A DNA stretch of 64,000 bases from an uncultured SAR86 cluster bacterium (GCA_902594515.1 CACJML010000003.1:62001-126000); one strand, 5' to 3'; counted from the stretch's first letter, positions 9,701 to 18,453 are shown. The notes: a model not told the origin generated them from the sequence alone. Program-made: numbers and translations.

Positions 9701-10245
9701 AAAACTTTATAATGAACTTAACTTATTTTAGGGTAATAAGTGGCCCATTGATTTTCTGCTTTTCTGCATTTCTTGATGCTTTTTTGCTAAGTTTTTGGAT
9801 ATTTATTTTCGCCGCTATAACCGATTATCTTGATGGCATACTTGCTCGACGATTTAATCTTGAATCTGATTTAGGAAAAATTCTTGATCCAATTGCTGAT
9901 AAGATATTACTTGTATCTTCTCTCTTTGCAATAATGATAATTGCAAATGAAAGTTTTTTAAATTTGGTTTGCTTGATAATTATTATTAGGGAGTTTTGGG
10001 TGTCTGGGCTTAGAGAGTTTAGCGCAAAGAGATTTTCTGATGACATAACAAAAGTAACATATCTTGCTAAGATAAAAACCGCAGTTCAATTCATCGGGAT
10101 TGCCACTTTTTTCCTTACCTTCGCAATACAATTTCAGTTAGGAATATTTTTATCAAATTTTGTACTTTTTATGAGTATGTTAATAACAGTGAAAACTGGG
10201 CTTGATTATACAAAAAATGTTTTAGGCCATATCAAAGTGAGTTAG
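9697..10245 (+). CDS. pgsA: CDP-diacylglycerol-glycerol-3-phosphate 3-phosphatidyltransferase
   Basis: Makes phosphatidylglycerol phosphate, the first committed step to phosphatidylglycerol and cardiolipin. The 182-residue membrane protein shows the complete CDP-alcohol phosphotransferase signature: D43, D46-G47, A50-R51, G60, D64 and D68, with several hydrophobic helices. It starts 4 nt inside uvrC. Its stop overlaps the stop of the minus-strand glycosyltransferase by 3 bases, so the two transcripts converge with no space for a conventional terminator. Confidence 0.93.
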   Translation: MKNFIMNLTYFRVISGPLIFCFSAFLDAFLLSFWIFIFAAITDYLDGILARRFNLESDLGKILDPIADKILLVSSLFAIMIIANESFLNLVCLIIIIREFWVSGLREFSAKRFSDDITKVTYLAKIKTAVQFIGIATFFLTFAIQFQLGIFLSNFVLFMSMLITVKTGLDYTKNVLGHIKVS

Positions 10246-10937
10246 ACCTTAGTTTTGTTTATATAAGAGATGGTTCTTTTAATAAGCGGAACTTTACCTT
10301 TTAAACTGCCGCCACCTTTTGCAATACCAAATAATCTTTTGTGAAATGAAACAGGTATATCTTGAATTTTATACCCCCTTTTCTTAGCCACCAAAAGAAG
10401 ATATAAATCTAAAGAAAAGTCATCTGGCGCATTTTTTTTTAGCAAATTATGATAAAAACTGCGTCTAAATACCTTAGGTTGAGCGTTAATTTCATCTAAC
10501 TTAACACCAAGCTTAAAAAAAACATACCATTCCATTAACAATGAAAATAACTTATCTAGAATATTTCTACGAATTCTCTTACCTTTAACTATAGTTTTTG
10601 TTTGCGAGCCTAATTTACTAACTGCCCTAAAGACATCATTAATATCAGTTTGGAGGTCTGCATGTGTCCATGCAAGAATATCCCCACTGGCATGATTGAG
10701 TCCCTCAATAATATCGTAACCGTAACCTCTTGAATTATTTGAACAAACAAGCTTAATTGAGAGATTTTCTTTAGAGATATTATCAAGTAATTCTCTGCTA
10801 CCATCTGATGAACCACCATCAACAAAAATGAACTCAGTTGAGAAATTATGATCAGAAGCGCTATTAATTGAATTAATTAGGTGTGGCAAATTCTTTACTT
10901 CATTAAATACTGGAAAAACTATTGAAAGTTGGATCAC
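10242..10937 (-). CDS. Family 2 glycosyltransferase, DPM1-like
   Basis: A 231-residue soluble GT-A glycosyltransferase. IVFPVFNEVKNLPHLI opens the fold, EFIFVDGGSSDGSREL is the nucleotide site and AWTHADLQTD is the DxD-like region. It resembles dolichol-phosphate mannosyltransferase and the GtrB/ArnC polyprenyl-phosphate sugar transferases, but lacks their C-terminal membrane helices. A role in loading a sugar or polyol onto undecaprenyl phosphate is inferred. It is the last gene of the minus-strand operon, starting 4 nt inside the preceding nucleotidyltransferase. Confidence 0.82.
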   Translation of the reverse strand: MIQLSIVFPVFNEVKNLPHLINSINSASDHNFSTEFIFVDGGSSDGSRELLDNISKENLSIKLVCSNNSRGYGYDIIEGLNHASGDILAWTHADLQTDINDVFRAVSKLGSQTKTIVKGKRIRRNILDKLFSLLMEWYVFFKLGVKLDEINAQPKVFRRSFYHNLLKKNAPDDFSLDLYLLLVAKKRGYKIQDIPVSFHKRLFGIAKGGGSLKGKVPLIKRTISYINKTKV

Positions 10938-11713
10938 TTAAACTTTTTCCAGTAGGTGAGAGTATTTTCGTATTGTTCATAGTCATCAGGTGTTCCCCAA
11001 CAAACGTAGTTAACATCAAAAAATCCAACTCGCAATCCATCCCTGACATAGTAATTTAATAAATTATCAAGATAATATTTTCCATTAAGCGTATCTTTAT
11101 TGCCTATCATTTTCTCTAGTTTCTCAACAAATATTGAGCTATTTTTAAACCAGAACATTCCTGTAGTTGCATGATCTTGCATAAAATTTTTACTAACTGT
11201 CTTCTTTAGAGAAATCTTTTTTATTTGATTCCTCTGTTTGTTGAGTAATGCCCAACTATGAGCATTCGGATTATTTTCAATATTTGTATCATTTGTATGA
11301 CTGATCATAATTGCATCATAGGACTTTTTAAATTTCTCAAATACATTTAAGTCCATATCAAAGCCATTATCACAAGCCCCTATGAACAGCTCATCATTAT
11401 TTTGCAATAGTGTTCTTGCTAAAAAACAACCATATGCTTGATCTAGTTGAACAAAGTCGTAAATAAATATTGTCCCAGGATATGAGTTGCATATCTTTTT
11501 TTCTAATCCGTTATGTTTATGTTCATGAGTTCCAACACATATCAATTGAGTGCTTTTTTTCTGCAGCCAGGGTATATCTTTAAGAGCTGCTAAAGTCATC
11601 AATATTTTTTTTCCAGTGAATCTATCAGTTACAGGCATTATTGATTTATTAATTTTATATCCTGCGTTTTTGAATCGAGAACTTTTACCACCTATTGGCA
11701 TCAAAACAATCAT
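10934..11713 (-). CDS. Nucleotidyltransferase-like protein, paralog 1
   Basis: About 259 residues in the sugar-phosphate nucleotidyltransferase fold. The N-terminus has MPIGGKSSRFKNAGYK, related to the GxGxRF signature, but the usual Lys-Pro pair reads NKSIMP here. The C-terminal part (YYLDNLLNYYVRDGLRV, then VNYVCWGTPDDYE) matches the next gene upstream, so the two are paralogs. ATG 11713 makes an ATGA overlap with the upstream stop; the frame is open to 11731. Substrate unknown. Confidence 0.75.
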   Translation of the reverse strand: MIVLMPIGGKSSRFKNAGYKINKSIMPVTDRFTGKKILMTLAALKDIPWLQKKSTQLICVGTHEHKHNGLEKKICNSYPGTIFIYDFVQLDQAYGCFLARTLLQNNDELFIGACDNGFDMDLNVFEKFKKSYDAIMISHTNDTNIENNPNAHSWALLNKQRNQIKKISLKKTVSKNFMQDHATTGMFWFKNSSIFVEKLEKMIGNKDTLNGKYYLDNLLNYYVRDGLRVGFFDVNYVCWGTPDDYEQYENTLTYWKKFK

Positions 11714-12480
11714 TTCCATCCCTCTATACATTTATTCCAATACAAATATTCCTCTAAATCATGAGGAGTGCCCCACTGGCAAAAGTATTTAACATCATTA
11801 GGGCACCAAACTTTTAAGCCATCTTTAACCATGTAGTTGTATGGAAGACTAAGATAATACTCAGAATTAATATGATCTTTATTATCAATCATTTGATTAA
11901 CGTAATGCTCCATAATTTTATAACTTTTAAAGTAATAAATACCTGGAGAATACAGATCATTTTTTTTATCATCATTGAATTGATGCTTCTCTTTAATTTC
12001 TTTTAAATAGTTTTGCTTATCAACCTTACATGAAGCATAAAGATTTGATTTTCTAAAAAGATGCGGATGAAACCCTGAATAACATGGTATAGCTCCATCA
12101 GGTTTTCTTGATTTTATCTGATGAGCAAATTTTTTATATGACCACTTCATGAAGTAATCGCAATATGAGATCAGGACTTCCTCATCCCTATCAATTGGTA
12201 AATCATTTAATACATCAAATGCAGGACCTCTTTTTTTCCAATCATCAATTTTAAGGATAATATTTTTACCAATCAGATTTTTGAGAGTATTTCTAACATA
12301 CAAGTATTTGTCATAATGTTCTTTTCTGCATATTAGTATTGTATTGACATCTTTTGGGAACATTGACCTCACCCAACATATCATTTCTATATCATGTATT
12401 TTTATAAATGGTTTTAGTCTTTTGTAACCAGCAACTTCAAAACGACTGCCATTTCCTGTTAATGGAATTATTAAATTCAT
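11710..12480 (-). CDS. Nucleotidyltransferase-like protein, paralog 2
   Basis: A 256-residue sugar/alditol-phosphate nucleotidyltransferase-type protein. It opens with LIIPLTGNGSRFEVAGYKRLKP, keeping the GxGSRF and Lys-Pro elements that bind the triphosphate. It has ISYCDYF in the metal-binding position and CQWGTPHDLEEY at the end. It probably activates a phosphorylated compound as an NDP derivative; the substrate cannot be read from sequence. It sits between the GDPD-like gene and its paralog with 4-nt overlaps on both sides. Confidence 0.78.
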   Translation of the reverse strand: MNLIIPLTGNGSRFEVAGYKRLKPFIKIHDIEMICWVRSMFPKDVNTILICRKEHYDKYLYVRNTLKNLIGKNIILKIDDWKKRGPAFDVLNDLPIDRDEEVLISYCDYFMKWSYKKFAHQIKSRKPDGAIPCYSGFHPHLFRKSNLYASCKVDKQNYLKEIKEKHQFNDDKKNDLYSPGIYYFKSYKIMEHYVNQMIDNKDHINSEYYLSLPYNYMVKDGLKVWCPNDVKYFCQWGTPHDLEEYLYWNKCIEGWK

Positions 12481-13109
12481 TTTTCAGAGATCCATAAATC
12501 TGGATATTTTGTACAGACTGCATCAATTTCAAAGTCTATAAAATTTTTTCTAAGTTCTGCTATTTCTTTAGGATCTTTCCCTTGCAGCTCAGGAGACACT
12601 AAACAAATTTTAGATTTATGATCTTTAAAAATTTTATATGTTATATCGTTTAACGGATGTAGATGAAAGTAATCAATCCAAACCCAAGAAACCTCATCAA
12701 GGAAATTTTTACAGTACTCTATGGGCTCTTCATCTGAGAATCTAACTGCAAGATTATCTCTATTAAAGCCTTTATTTTTCTCTAATCTTAGAATATTTAT
12801 ATATTTCACAAAGTAAGGCATTGATAAATCAAGAAAAAACCATTTTTTTATATTGTATTTATTAGCCAATTCAATGCATTTATTTTCAATTCCCTCGGAT
12901 TTTATATTAAATATTAAGGTCTTATTATTTTGCCAATTTGATAAGAACTCCTCGAGAGTGAGAAGATTCTTATCATCATGATGATTGAATGGGTCATGAT
13001 GCAATACTAATTCATTATTATGATACCTAATATCAATTTCAGCACCATATTCATCACTCAAAGAAGCCAAATCCTCTCTTAGATTGATTCTATGTTTGAT
13101 TATTTCCAT
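12477..13109 (-). CDS. Glycerophosphodiester phosphodiesterase-like protein
   Basis: A 210-residue single-domain protein without signal peptide. KHRINLREDL, GAEIDIRYHNNE and LVLHHDPF follow the GDPD active-site pattern (HR, then ExD, then HD), although the usual HRG reads HRI. GDPD enzymes open phosphodiesters such as glycerophosphocholine; in a glycan operon it may trim or form a phosphodiester-linked unit (inference). I prefer ATG 13109 over TTG 13112. It overlaps the aldolase end by about 20 nt. Confidence 0.75.
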   Translation of the reverse strand: MEIIKHRINLREDLASLSDEYGAEIDIRYHNNELVLHHDPFNHHDDKNLLTLEEFLSNWQNNKTLIFNIKSEGIENKCIELANKYNIKKWFFLDLSMPYFVKYINILRLEKNKGFNRDNLAVRFSDEEPIEYCKNFLDEVSWVWIDYFHLHPLNDITYKIFKDHKSKICLVSPELQGKDPKEIAELRKNFIDFEIDAVCTKYPDLWISEK

Positions 13110-13941
13110 CAATCTTTACTCTAAACTTTTCAGACTCAAGGTTTCTTAATTTATTAACCTCATCTTTTTCAAGGAAATTTGGTGTTAGACCAATTGATCG
13201 AATCGCATCAAATATGTACCTAGCTGCTAATAAATTTTCATGAGCAGACGAATTATTAGAATTTTGGTCAAATACTGCTTGATCTGGAAAAAGAGTTTCT
13301 TCAGTAAAATATTTAGACTCTTCTCCAATATTAAATTTCGGAAGATTAAACTCGTATTTTACCTTGTTATTAACTTCTTCATGAAGTGTGTAAGCTGAAT
13401 CTCCTGATTGCCCAGAAATAATTACACCATGATTTTGAAGGAATATTGTGAGACCACTTTCTAGATTTGGAGGACTTTGTTCAAGTTGAGCTTGCAAAAG
13501 CTTAGTTATGCCTAATCCTGGCGTAGCATAATCAATCCAAATAGATTCTGGAAATAGATTTTCTATTATTTCTTTTCCTTCCTTAGCACAAAGCAGTGTA
13601 TTTACAAAAACTGAGTGAGTATGAATGACGAAATTACCCAACATCGAGTGAAACCCAGTTTCTATTGACGGTTTTTGGTTTTTATTAGCAAAACTAGACA
13701 TTCTTTGTGAAAACAAATCATCATTATCTGGTAATTCACCAAGATAAACATTTATATCCTGAAAATTTACATTGCAAATTCCATTCTCTAGAGTCATTTC
13801 CTTTAGTTTCGAACCCGAGGATTTTATTGCCATATCATAATGATTAAGTTTTATGGAAGTATTACCGCCACCTCCTTGAATATAGTTAATGTTATTTCCA
13901 ACAAGATTAGAAATTTTAACTAAGTCATTTAAACCATTCAT
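13090..13941 (-). CDS. Class II aldolase/epimerase family protein
   Basis: A 283-residue member of the class II (zinc) aldolase/adducin fold. GGGGNTSIKL (residues 23-32) is the phosphate-binding loop, also typical of RhaD-type aldolases. Glu94 in SIETGFHSML, the HTH metal ligands at 107 and 109, and a later LQNHGVII supply the active site. It should cleave or form a phosphorylated sugar or ketose, or epimerise one. ATG 13941 overlaps the upstream stop as ATGA; longer in-frame starts lie inside the upstream gene and are unlikely. Confidence 0.83.
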   Translation of the reverse strand: MNGLNDLVKISNLVGNNINYIQGGGGNTSIKLNHYDMAIKSSGSKLKEMTLENGICNVNFQDINVYLGELPDNDDLFSQRMSSFANKNQKPSIETGFHSMLGNFVIHTHSVFVNTLLCAKEGKEIIENLFPESIWIDYATPGLGITKLLQAQLEQSPPNLESGLTIFLQNHGVIISGQSGDSAYTLHEEVNNKVKYEFNLPKFNIGEESKYFTEETLFPDQAVFDQNSNNSSAHENLLAARYIFDAIRSIGLTPNFLEKDEVNKLRNLESEKFRVKIDGNNQT

Positions 13942-15968
13942 TCTAATTCCTCTTTTGAAACGAAGAGTATGGAATAAATAATAAAAAATAAAACAACACT
14001 GAAAAGTGAATCTGGCCAATAAGTTTTTTTAATCTGCAACTCACTTAATTCTGGAATCAACCTTTCCTCAAGATCATTCAAGAAGTCTGATTCAGGCTTT
14101 CCAATTAGTGTTATTTTTTGACTCTCAGTACCAACATACTCATGAGCTATTTGCAATGATTCAGACTTTTCAAAAGCATTTATAATCTTTTCTATATAAA
14201 TTGAGTTTGGAAGAAACATTTCATACCCAATATCTAAGATTTCATCCTCTTGATCCTGGATTTTAAAAGCTCTAAGAATAATATCTGAGTATTCTGCCTG
14301 AGAATCTATGTAAAGGTTTTTATCAGTTTTTCTTTTAGATATTTGATCCATTACTTTTTTATAGTCATGGCCTCTTGCCTCAACATCTCTTTCAACTTTC
14401 CAATCAAGCTGAAGTTCTTCTTGAGGTTTTAAGAAAATTTTTATGTCAAAAAGTTTCCTCTGATGACTTAAGAAAAATGGATGCAAACCTTCATAAATTA
14501 AGAGATTTTTTGCAGATAGTCTTAAATAGTCTGTGAATTTACCATTTTGATGATCATATTCTTTCCTGTAAATTGCTTTGCCATTTTTGATATTATTCAA
14601 ATTATTGATATCTTCATACAAATAGTTTGCTTTTGGATTTAGGTGAGTCATTTTCTCCCAATTCTTATCTCCTCGCTCCCACTTATGCGTATCATCACCC
14701 TTAAGAATAAGTGTTTTTTCACTTCCAATTAGGCTCTTTAAATTATTTGCAAGTGTGGTCTTGCCTGATCCCGAGTCTCCACCAATACCAATTAAAAGGG
14801 GTTTAGAAAATAATTTTAAATTTGAGTACGTAGAGAATCCATATTTAAATATTAAATAAGAATTGATTACCATGCATGCCTGCATCAGTGTAAACATAAG
14901 GCTCTCATTTAATTCTAGAAATTCTAGAAATGGTATATTAATGATTCCTGAAGATGCAAAATACCCAAGGTAACAAATTTGTAAGATAAAGAAGATAAGA
15001 ACCTTTGAAAAGAATTTTGAAAAAAAATAAGCAAGAAACGGCACGACCCAAAAGTACCAACCAGGGCTAGGAATAACAAAAGATAGAACTGTTGCGAAGG
15101 CAAAACCAATAAACATCAAGAATAAATCTCTGCTATATGAAAAAATATTTAGAGAAATAACTAAAACTATTAAATATATAAAAGGTATTATAAAAATCTC
15201 TAAATCATCAACCATTAAAAAAGTTGAGAACAACTTATCTTGTTCATTATTTTGAAAAACAACTTCAAACAACCCTGACTGAAAAAAGAATGGTAGATTA
15301 ATAACTATGAATGTAGAGAGTAATGTCAATCCAAATAAAAATATTTGTCTGTAGCTAAATTTTTGGACAAATAGATAAGAAAATAAAAGTGGTATTAATA
15401 TGAGAATCATTGTTTTTGTTGCTAACGAAAGACCAATAAGTGCAGCAGAACTCAGATATTTTTTGTTAAATAATAAGTTAAAAGAGACTATTAAAAAGAA
15501 AATAGGAATTACATCCAGCTGCCCATGAATATAACTTATGAAAATGGTTACAGGCGATAACCAATAAAGTATTAAAAAATAAAAGATGTGTTTTTTGTTT
15601 AAAATCCATTGAGAAATAATTAATAGTATTCCTAAATCAGCTAATAAAAGAGGAATTTTAAGGACTCCAATTGCAATCGCCTGATTTAAATCAAAAAAGC
15701 TAGAGATTATTTGCGGTATGGCAAGCAAAAAAAGCATTCCAGCAGGATATGGAAATGCTTCTTTATTATCTGATTCTAAAAAAAATGTGTAGGGATTTGA
15801 AAAACCACTTTCAACAAAAAAAGATAAGAATGGATAAAAATAAGACGACATGACTTGCGATTGAGCAAATATCATAAAAATTAACTTTATTGATAAGCCC
15901 AAAAAGAATAATAGTCTTAAAGATTGATCTTGGAGGATATGATCGAACTGTTTATTTATTGAAAACAA
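13938..15968 (-). CDS. GT-C-type membrane protein fused to a uridine-kinase-like domain
   Basis: A 676-residue two-part protein. Residues 1 to about 390 form 10 or so hydrophobic helices with a short HGQLDVIP motif, as in GT-C polyprenyl-phosphate-dependent glycosyltransferases. At about 391-565 there is a P-loop kinase domain of the uridine kinase/phosphoribulokinase family (GGDSGSGKT at 396-404, LKGDDTHKW, YDHQNGKF, LLIYEGLHPFF). One further membrane helix ends the protein near 655-672. The frame is continuous, so the fusion is genuine. It starts 17 nt inside the gtrA-like gene and overlaps the aldolase by 4. Function unknown. Confidence 0.8.
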   Translation of the reverse strand: MFSINKQFDHILQDQSLRLLFFLGLSIKLIFMIFAQSQVMSSYFYPFLSFFVESGFSNPYTFFLESDNKEAFPYPAGMLFLLAIPQIISSFFDLNQAIAIGVLKIPLLLADLGILLIISQWILNKKHIFYFLILYWLSPVTIFISYIHGQLDVIPIFFLIVSFNLLFNKKYLSSAALIGLSLATKTMILILIPLLFSYLFVQKFSYRQIFLFGLTLLSTFIVINLPFFFQSGLFEVVFQNNEQDKLFSTFLMVDDLEIFIIPFIYLIVLVISLNIFSYSRDLFLMFIGFAFATVLSFVIPSPGWYFWVVPFLAYFFSKFFSKVLIFFILQICYLGYFASSGIINIPFLEFLELNESLMFTLMQACMVINSYLIFKYGFSTYSNLKLFSKPLLIGIGGDSGSGKTTLANNLKSLIGSEKTLILKGDDTHKWERGDKNWEKMTHLNPKANYLYEDINNLNNIKNGKAIYRKEYDHQNGKFTDYLRLSAKNLLIYEGLHPFFLSHQRKLFDIKIFLKPQEELQLDWKVERDVEARGHDYKKVMDQISKRKTDKNLYIDSQAEYSDIILRAFKIQDQEDEILDIGYEMFLPNSIYIEKIINAFEKSESLQIAHEYVGTESQKITLIGKPESDFLNDLEERLIPELSELQIKKTYWPDSLFSVVLFFIIYSILFVSKEELE

Positions 15969-16335
15969 GAAATTTTAACCCTATGTAATTAGTTGCAGTA
16001 GTTATAGCTATCATTATTACATAAGCTGAAACCTCATAAAAAGATAAATATCCTACTAGGATCTCAAGTAGTATTAATCCAGATATGAGGCTGAAAATGT
16101 AAACAAGCAAATATCTAACAATTTTATTATTAATTGTTCTTTTTGATATGGAATGTTTTTTGAATGACCAAAAATTATTTAAAATGAATCCCACTATAAC
16201 ACCAATAAAATAACCAATTGTTGCTGCAATCAGATAATTAATTTCAAGCAGCAGAATCAAATAATATGAAGAAAAGTTTAAAAAAGTACTTATTAGGCCT
16301 GTAATAAGAAACTTAGCTAATTGATTGCCAATCAT
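15952..16335 (-). CDS. GtrA-family membrane protein
   Basis: A 127-residue protein with four hydrophobic helices and the GtrA pattern: GLISTFLNFSSYYLIL near the start, GFILNNFWSFK in the middle and a final ATNYIGLKFLVF. GtrA proteins are thought to flip undecaprenyl-phosphate-linked sugars across the inner membrane in three-gene glycan-modification systems. Its partners here would be the DPM1-like transferase and the GT-C fusion. It starts 4 nt inside the HAD gene end. Confidence 0.87.
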   Translation of the reverse strand: MIGNQLAKFLITGLISTFLNFSSYYLILLLEINYLIAATIGYFIGVIVGFILNNFWSFKKHSISKRTINNKIVRYLLVYIFSLISGLILLEILVGYLSFYEVSAYVIMIAITTATNYIGLKFLVFNK

Positions 16336-16985
16336 TTACTAGCTTGGAACAAGTACGCCTTAATCCCAATTTTAGTAGCACCATTAATATCCTTACTCTT
16401 AGAATCACCTATCATTATTGCTTCAGAGGGCTTTAATCCAAGTTTCCTCAACGCAAGTTCAAAATTCTCTGATGCTGGTTTCTCTTTACCGGTTTCCTCC
16501 GAAGTAACAATACAATTAACAAAATTAATGATTTTAAGTTTTTGAATTTTTTTAATCTGCACTTCCAACATCATGTCTGTTACAACACAAACGGGTATAC
16601 TCAAATTATTAATTTTTTCTAAGAAAGAATACATCTCTTTATCGATCTTCATTTTATTGATGAAATTATCCCAGTAGCTCTTTTCAAGTATTAATGAATG
16701 TTCAATTACATTATTATGTTTTACTTTCTCAAGGAGCATTTGAAATGCTAATAGTCTTGATCTAGATGAGCCAGTTCCTCTAAGCTTTTCAGTTACGATA
16801 TTTCTGCAATTTCTATATAGTCTTTTAAAATGTATCTCAGTAATTTCTTTTTTTATCAAACTACATGCAATTTTATAAGTTTTGTCTAGTGCAAAATCAT
16901 GACATTTTTGATAATTATAAACAGTATCATCTAGATCAATAAGGATGCCTTTCACCCTGTCAAGATTAATTTTATTAAGATTCAT
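16332..16985 (-). CDS. HAD-superfamily hydrolase
   Basis: A 217-residue haloacid-dehalogenase-type phosphatase: motif I LIDLDDTVYN (Asp17, Asp19, Thr21), motif II VVTDM, motif III lysine in GKEKPASENF and motif IV IGDSKSKDINGA. It probably removes phosphate from a small sugar or polyol phosphate. I start it at ATG 16985; an in-frame ATG at 17048 would add 21 residues that run through the tRNA promoter. It is the first gene of the eight-gene minus-strand operon and is divergent from the tRNA. Confidence 0.83.
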   Translation of the reverse strand: MNLNKINLDRVKGILIDLDDTVYNYQKCHDFALDKTYKIACSLIKKEITEIHFKRLYRNCRNIVTEKLRGTGSSRSRLLAFQMLLEKVKHNNVIEHSLILEKSYWDNFINKMKIDKEMYSFLEKINNLSIPVCVVTDMMLEVQIKKIQKLKIINFVNCIVTSEETGKEKPASENFELALRKLGLKPSEAIMIGDSKSKDINGATKIGIKAYLFQASK

Positions 16986-17034
16986 TATTTGATATGCGAA
17001 AATCTTTGAAGTATATATTTTAAAGTCACCAAAG

Positions 17035-17040
17035 TATAAT
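17035..17040 (+). promoter_or_regulatory. -10 box upstream of tRNA-Cys
   Basis: A perfect TATAAT lies 11 bases before the first base of tRNA-Cys. A TTGAAG 23 bases upstream is too distant to count as a normal -35 box. Confidence 0.55.
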
Positions 17041-17051
17041 GATAACAAATA

Positions 17052-17125
17052 GGCTGGATGGCAGAGTGGTTATGCAGCGGCCTGCAAAGCCGTTTACGCC
17101 GGTTCGATTCCGGCTTCAGCCTCCA
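17052..17125 (+). tRNA. tRNA-Cys (GCA)
   Basis: The 74-base gene folds as a cloverleaf. Acceptor stem GGCTGGA pairs with TTCAGCC (one G-T pair). The anticodon stem GCGGC/GCCGT encloses loop CTGCAAA with anticodon GCA, and the T arm reads CCGGTTCGATTCCGG. The discriminator is T, as expected for tRNA-Cys, and CCA is encoded. It is the upstream boundary of the plus-strand polysaccharide locus. Confidence 0.96.
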
Positions 17126-17130
17126 AAAAT

Positions 17131-18432
17131 ATGAAAATTTCAGTAATAGGTGCAGGTTACGTTGGTTTGGTGACGGGGGTATGCCTTTCAAGTTTCGGTC
17201 ATAGAGTTACCATCCTTGATAAAAATAATTCTAAAATTAGATCACTGACCAAAGGTAACTCAATAATATTTGAAAAAGATTTACCCGAATTACTGAGAAA
17301 ACAACTAAAGAAGAAAAAACTTTTACTAACCTCCTCTTATGATGATGTTGCTCAGAATGATGTTTTTATAATATGTGTTGATACACCCTTCATTAATAAA
17401 AAGCCTTATAAAAAAAATCTTATCGACTCAATTGAATCATTACTTTCAGTTATTTCAGATGATTCATTAATAATTATTAAATCAACTGCACCAATCGGAA
17501 CCTTCAGGGAAATAGAAAGCTTAGTTAATAAAAGAAAAATGAAAAAAAATGTTAGTCTATGTGTTCACCCTGAATTCCTTAGAGAGGGCAGCGCTGTATC
17601 TGATTTTCTTAATCCTGAAAGAATAGTTTTTGGAACAAGTAATCCAAGTGACATTGATTTATTCAAAGAGATCTATTGTAAAGATTCTTTTCAAGAGAAG
17701 ATCCTAATTATGAGTCCAGAATCAGCTGAATTAACAAAGTATGCTGCTAATGGATTTCTTGCTACAAAAATTAGTTTCATAAATGAAATCTCAAGAATTT
17801 CCGAAAGATGTGGAGCAGATATTGAAGAAATTAAATTAGGGCTTGGAACTGACTCTAGAATTGGAGATCAATTTCTAAATTCAGGAATTGGTTTTGGAGG
17901 GTCATGTTTTCCAAAAGATTTGCAATCATTATCCTTCAAAAAGAGTCAATTAAGATTACCTGATGGAATCCTGGAAGCAGCTCTTGATGGGAATGAATTA
18001 CAGTTACAAAATTTTGTTGACAAGATTTTAGAGTTCAAAAAGGAGAATAAGATTTCTTTTGAAAATTTTTCACTTTGTATCTGGGGCATGTCTTTTAAAC
18101 CCAATACAAATGATCTTAGAGACTCACAATCAATAAAACTTGTTCAGAAGCTTATTAAACATTGTAAAAAGATAAATATCTATGATCCCGTATGCAAAAA
18201 AAATGAAATACTAAAGCAGTTTAGTAACAATTCAAAACTAACAATTTTTAATGAAAAATATAAATCAATTAAAAATACTGTTGGATTAGTCATTGCTACT
18301 GAGTGGGATGAATTTAAGAATTTAGATTTTGATTTAGTAAAAACTAAAGTAATTTTTGATGGAAGAAACTGTATTGATAAGATTAAATGTAATAAAAATA
18401 ATATACAATATGTCGGCATTGGGAGGGGATGA
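17131..18432 (+). CDS. ugd: UDP-glucose 6-dehydrogenase
   Basis: Oxidises UDP-glucose to UDP-glucuronate with two NAD+. The 433-residue protein has the N-terminal GAGYVGLVTG Rossmann loop, VDTP, KSTAPIGT, HPEFLREGSAV, and the catalytic Cys259 in GFGGSCFPKD, followed by the C-terminal WGMSFKPNTNDLRDS domain. The ATG is only five bases after the tRNA-Cys CCA end and no separate promoter or clear Shine-Dalgarno is visible, so it is probably co-transcribed with the tRNA. It opens the polysaccharide locus. Confidence 0.94.
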   Translation: MKISVIGAGYVGLVTGVCLSSFGHRVTILDKNNSKIRSLTKGNSIIFEKDLPELLRKQLKKKKLLLTSSYDDVAQNDVFIICVDTPFINKKPYKKNLIDSIESLLSVISDDSLIIIKSTAPIGTFREIESLVNKRKMKKNVSLCVHPEFLREGSAVSDFLNPERIVFGTSNPSDIDLFKEIYCKDSFQEKILIMSPESAELTKYAANGFLATKISFINEISRISERCGADIEEIKLGLGTDSRIGDQFLNSGIGFGGSCFPKDLQSLSFKKSQLRLPDGILEAALDGNELQLQNFVDKILEFKKENKISFENFSLCIWGMSFKPNTNDLRDSQSIKLVQKLIKHCKKINIYDPVCKKNEILKQFSNNSKLTIFNEKYKSIKNTVGLVIATEWDEFKNLDFDLVKTKVIFDGRNCIDKIKCNKNNIQYVGIGRG

Positions 18433-18453
18433 ATTTAATAAATTTCATCGTGA

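Noticed and set aside
13942..14019. Longer N-terminus for the class II aldolase
   Set aside because: It would be read out of frame inside the GT-C fusion gene, while ATG 13941 gives the usual ATGA coupling and a normal family start.
16985..17191. Minus-strand frame across tRNA-Cys
   Set aside because: It runs over the whole tRNA and into ugd; its protein has the Ser/Arg-rich look typical of reverse tRNA translation.
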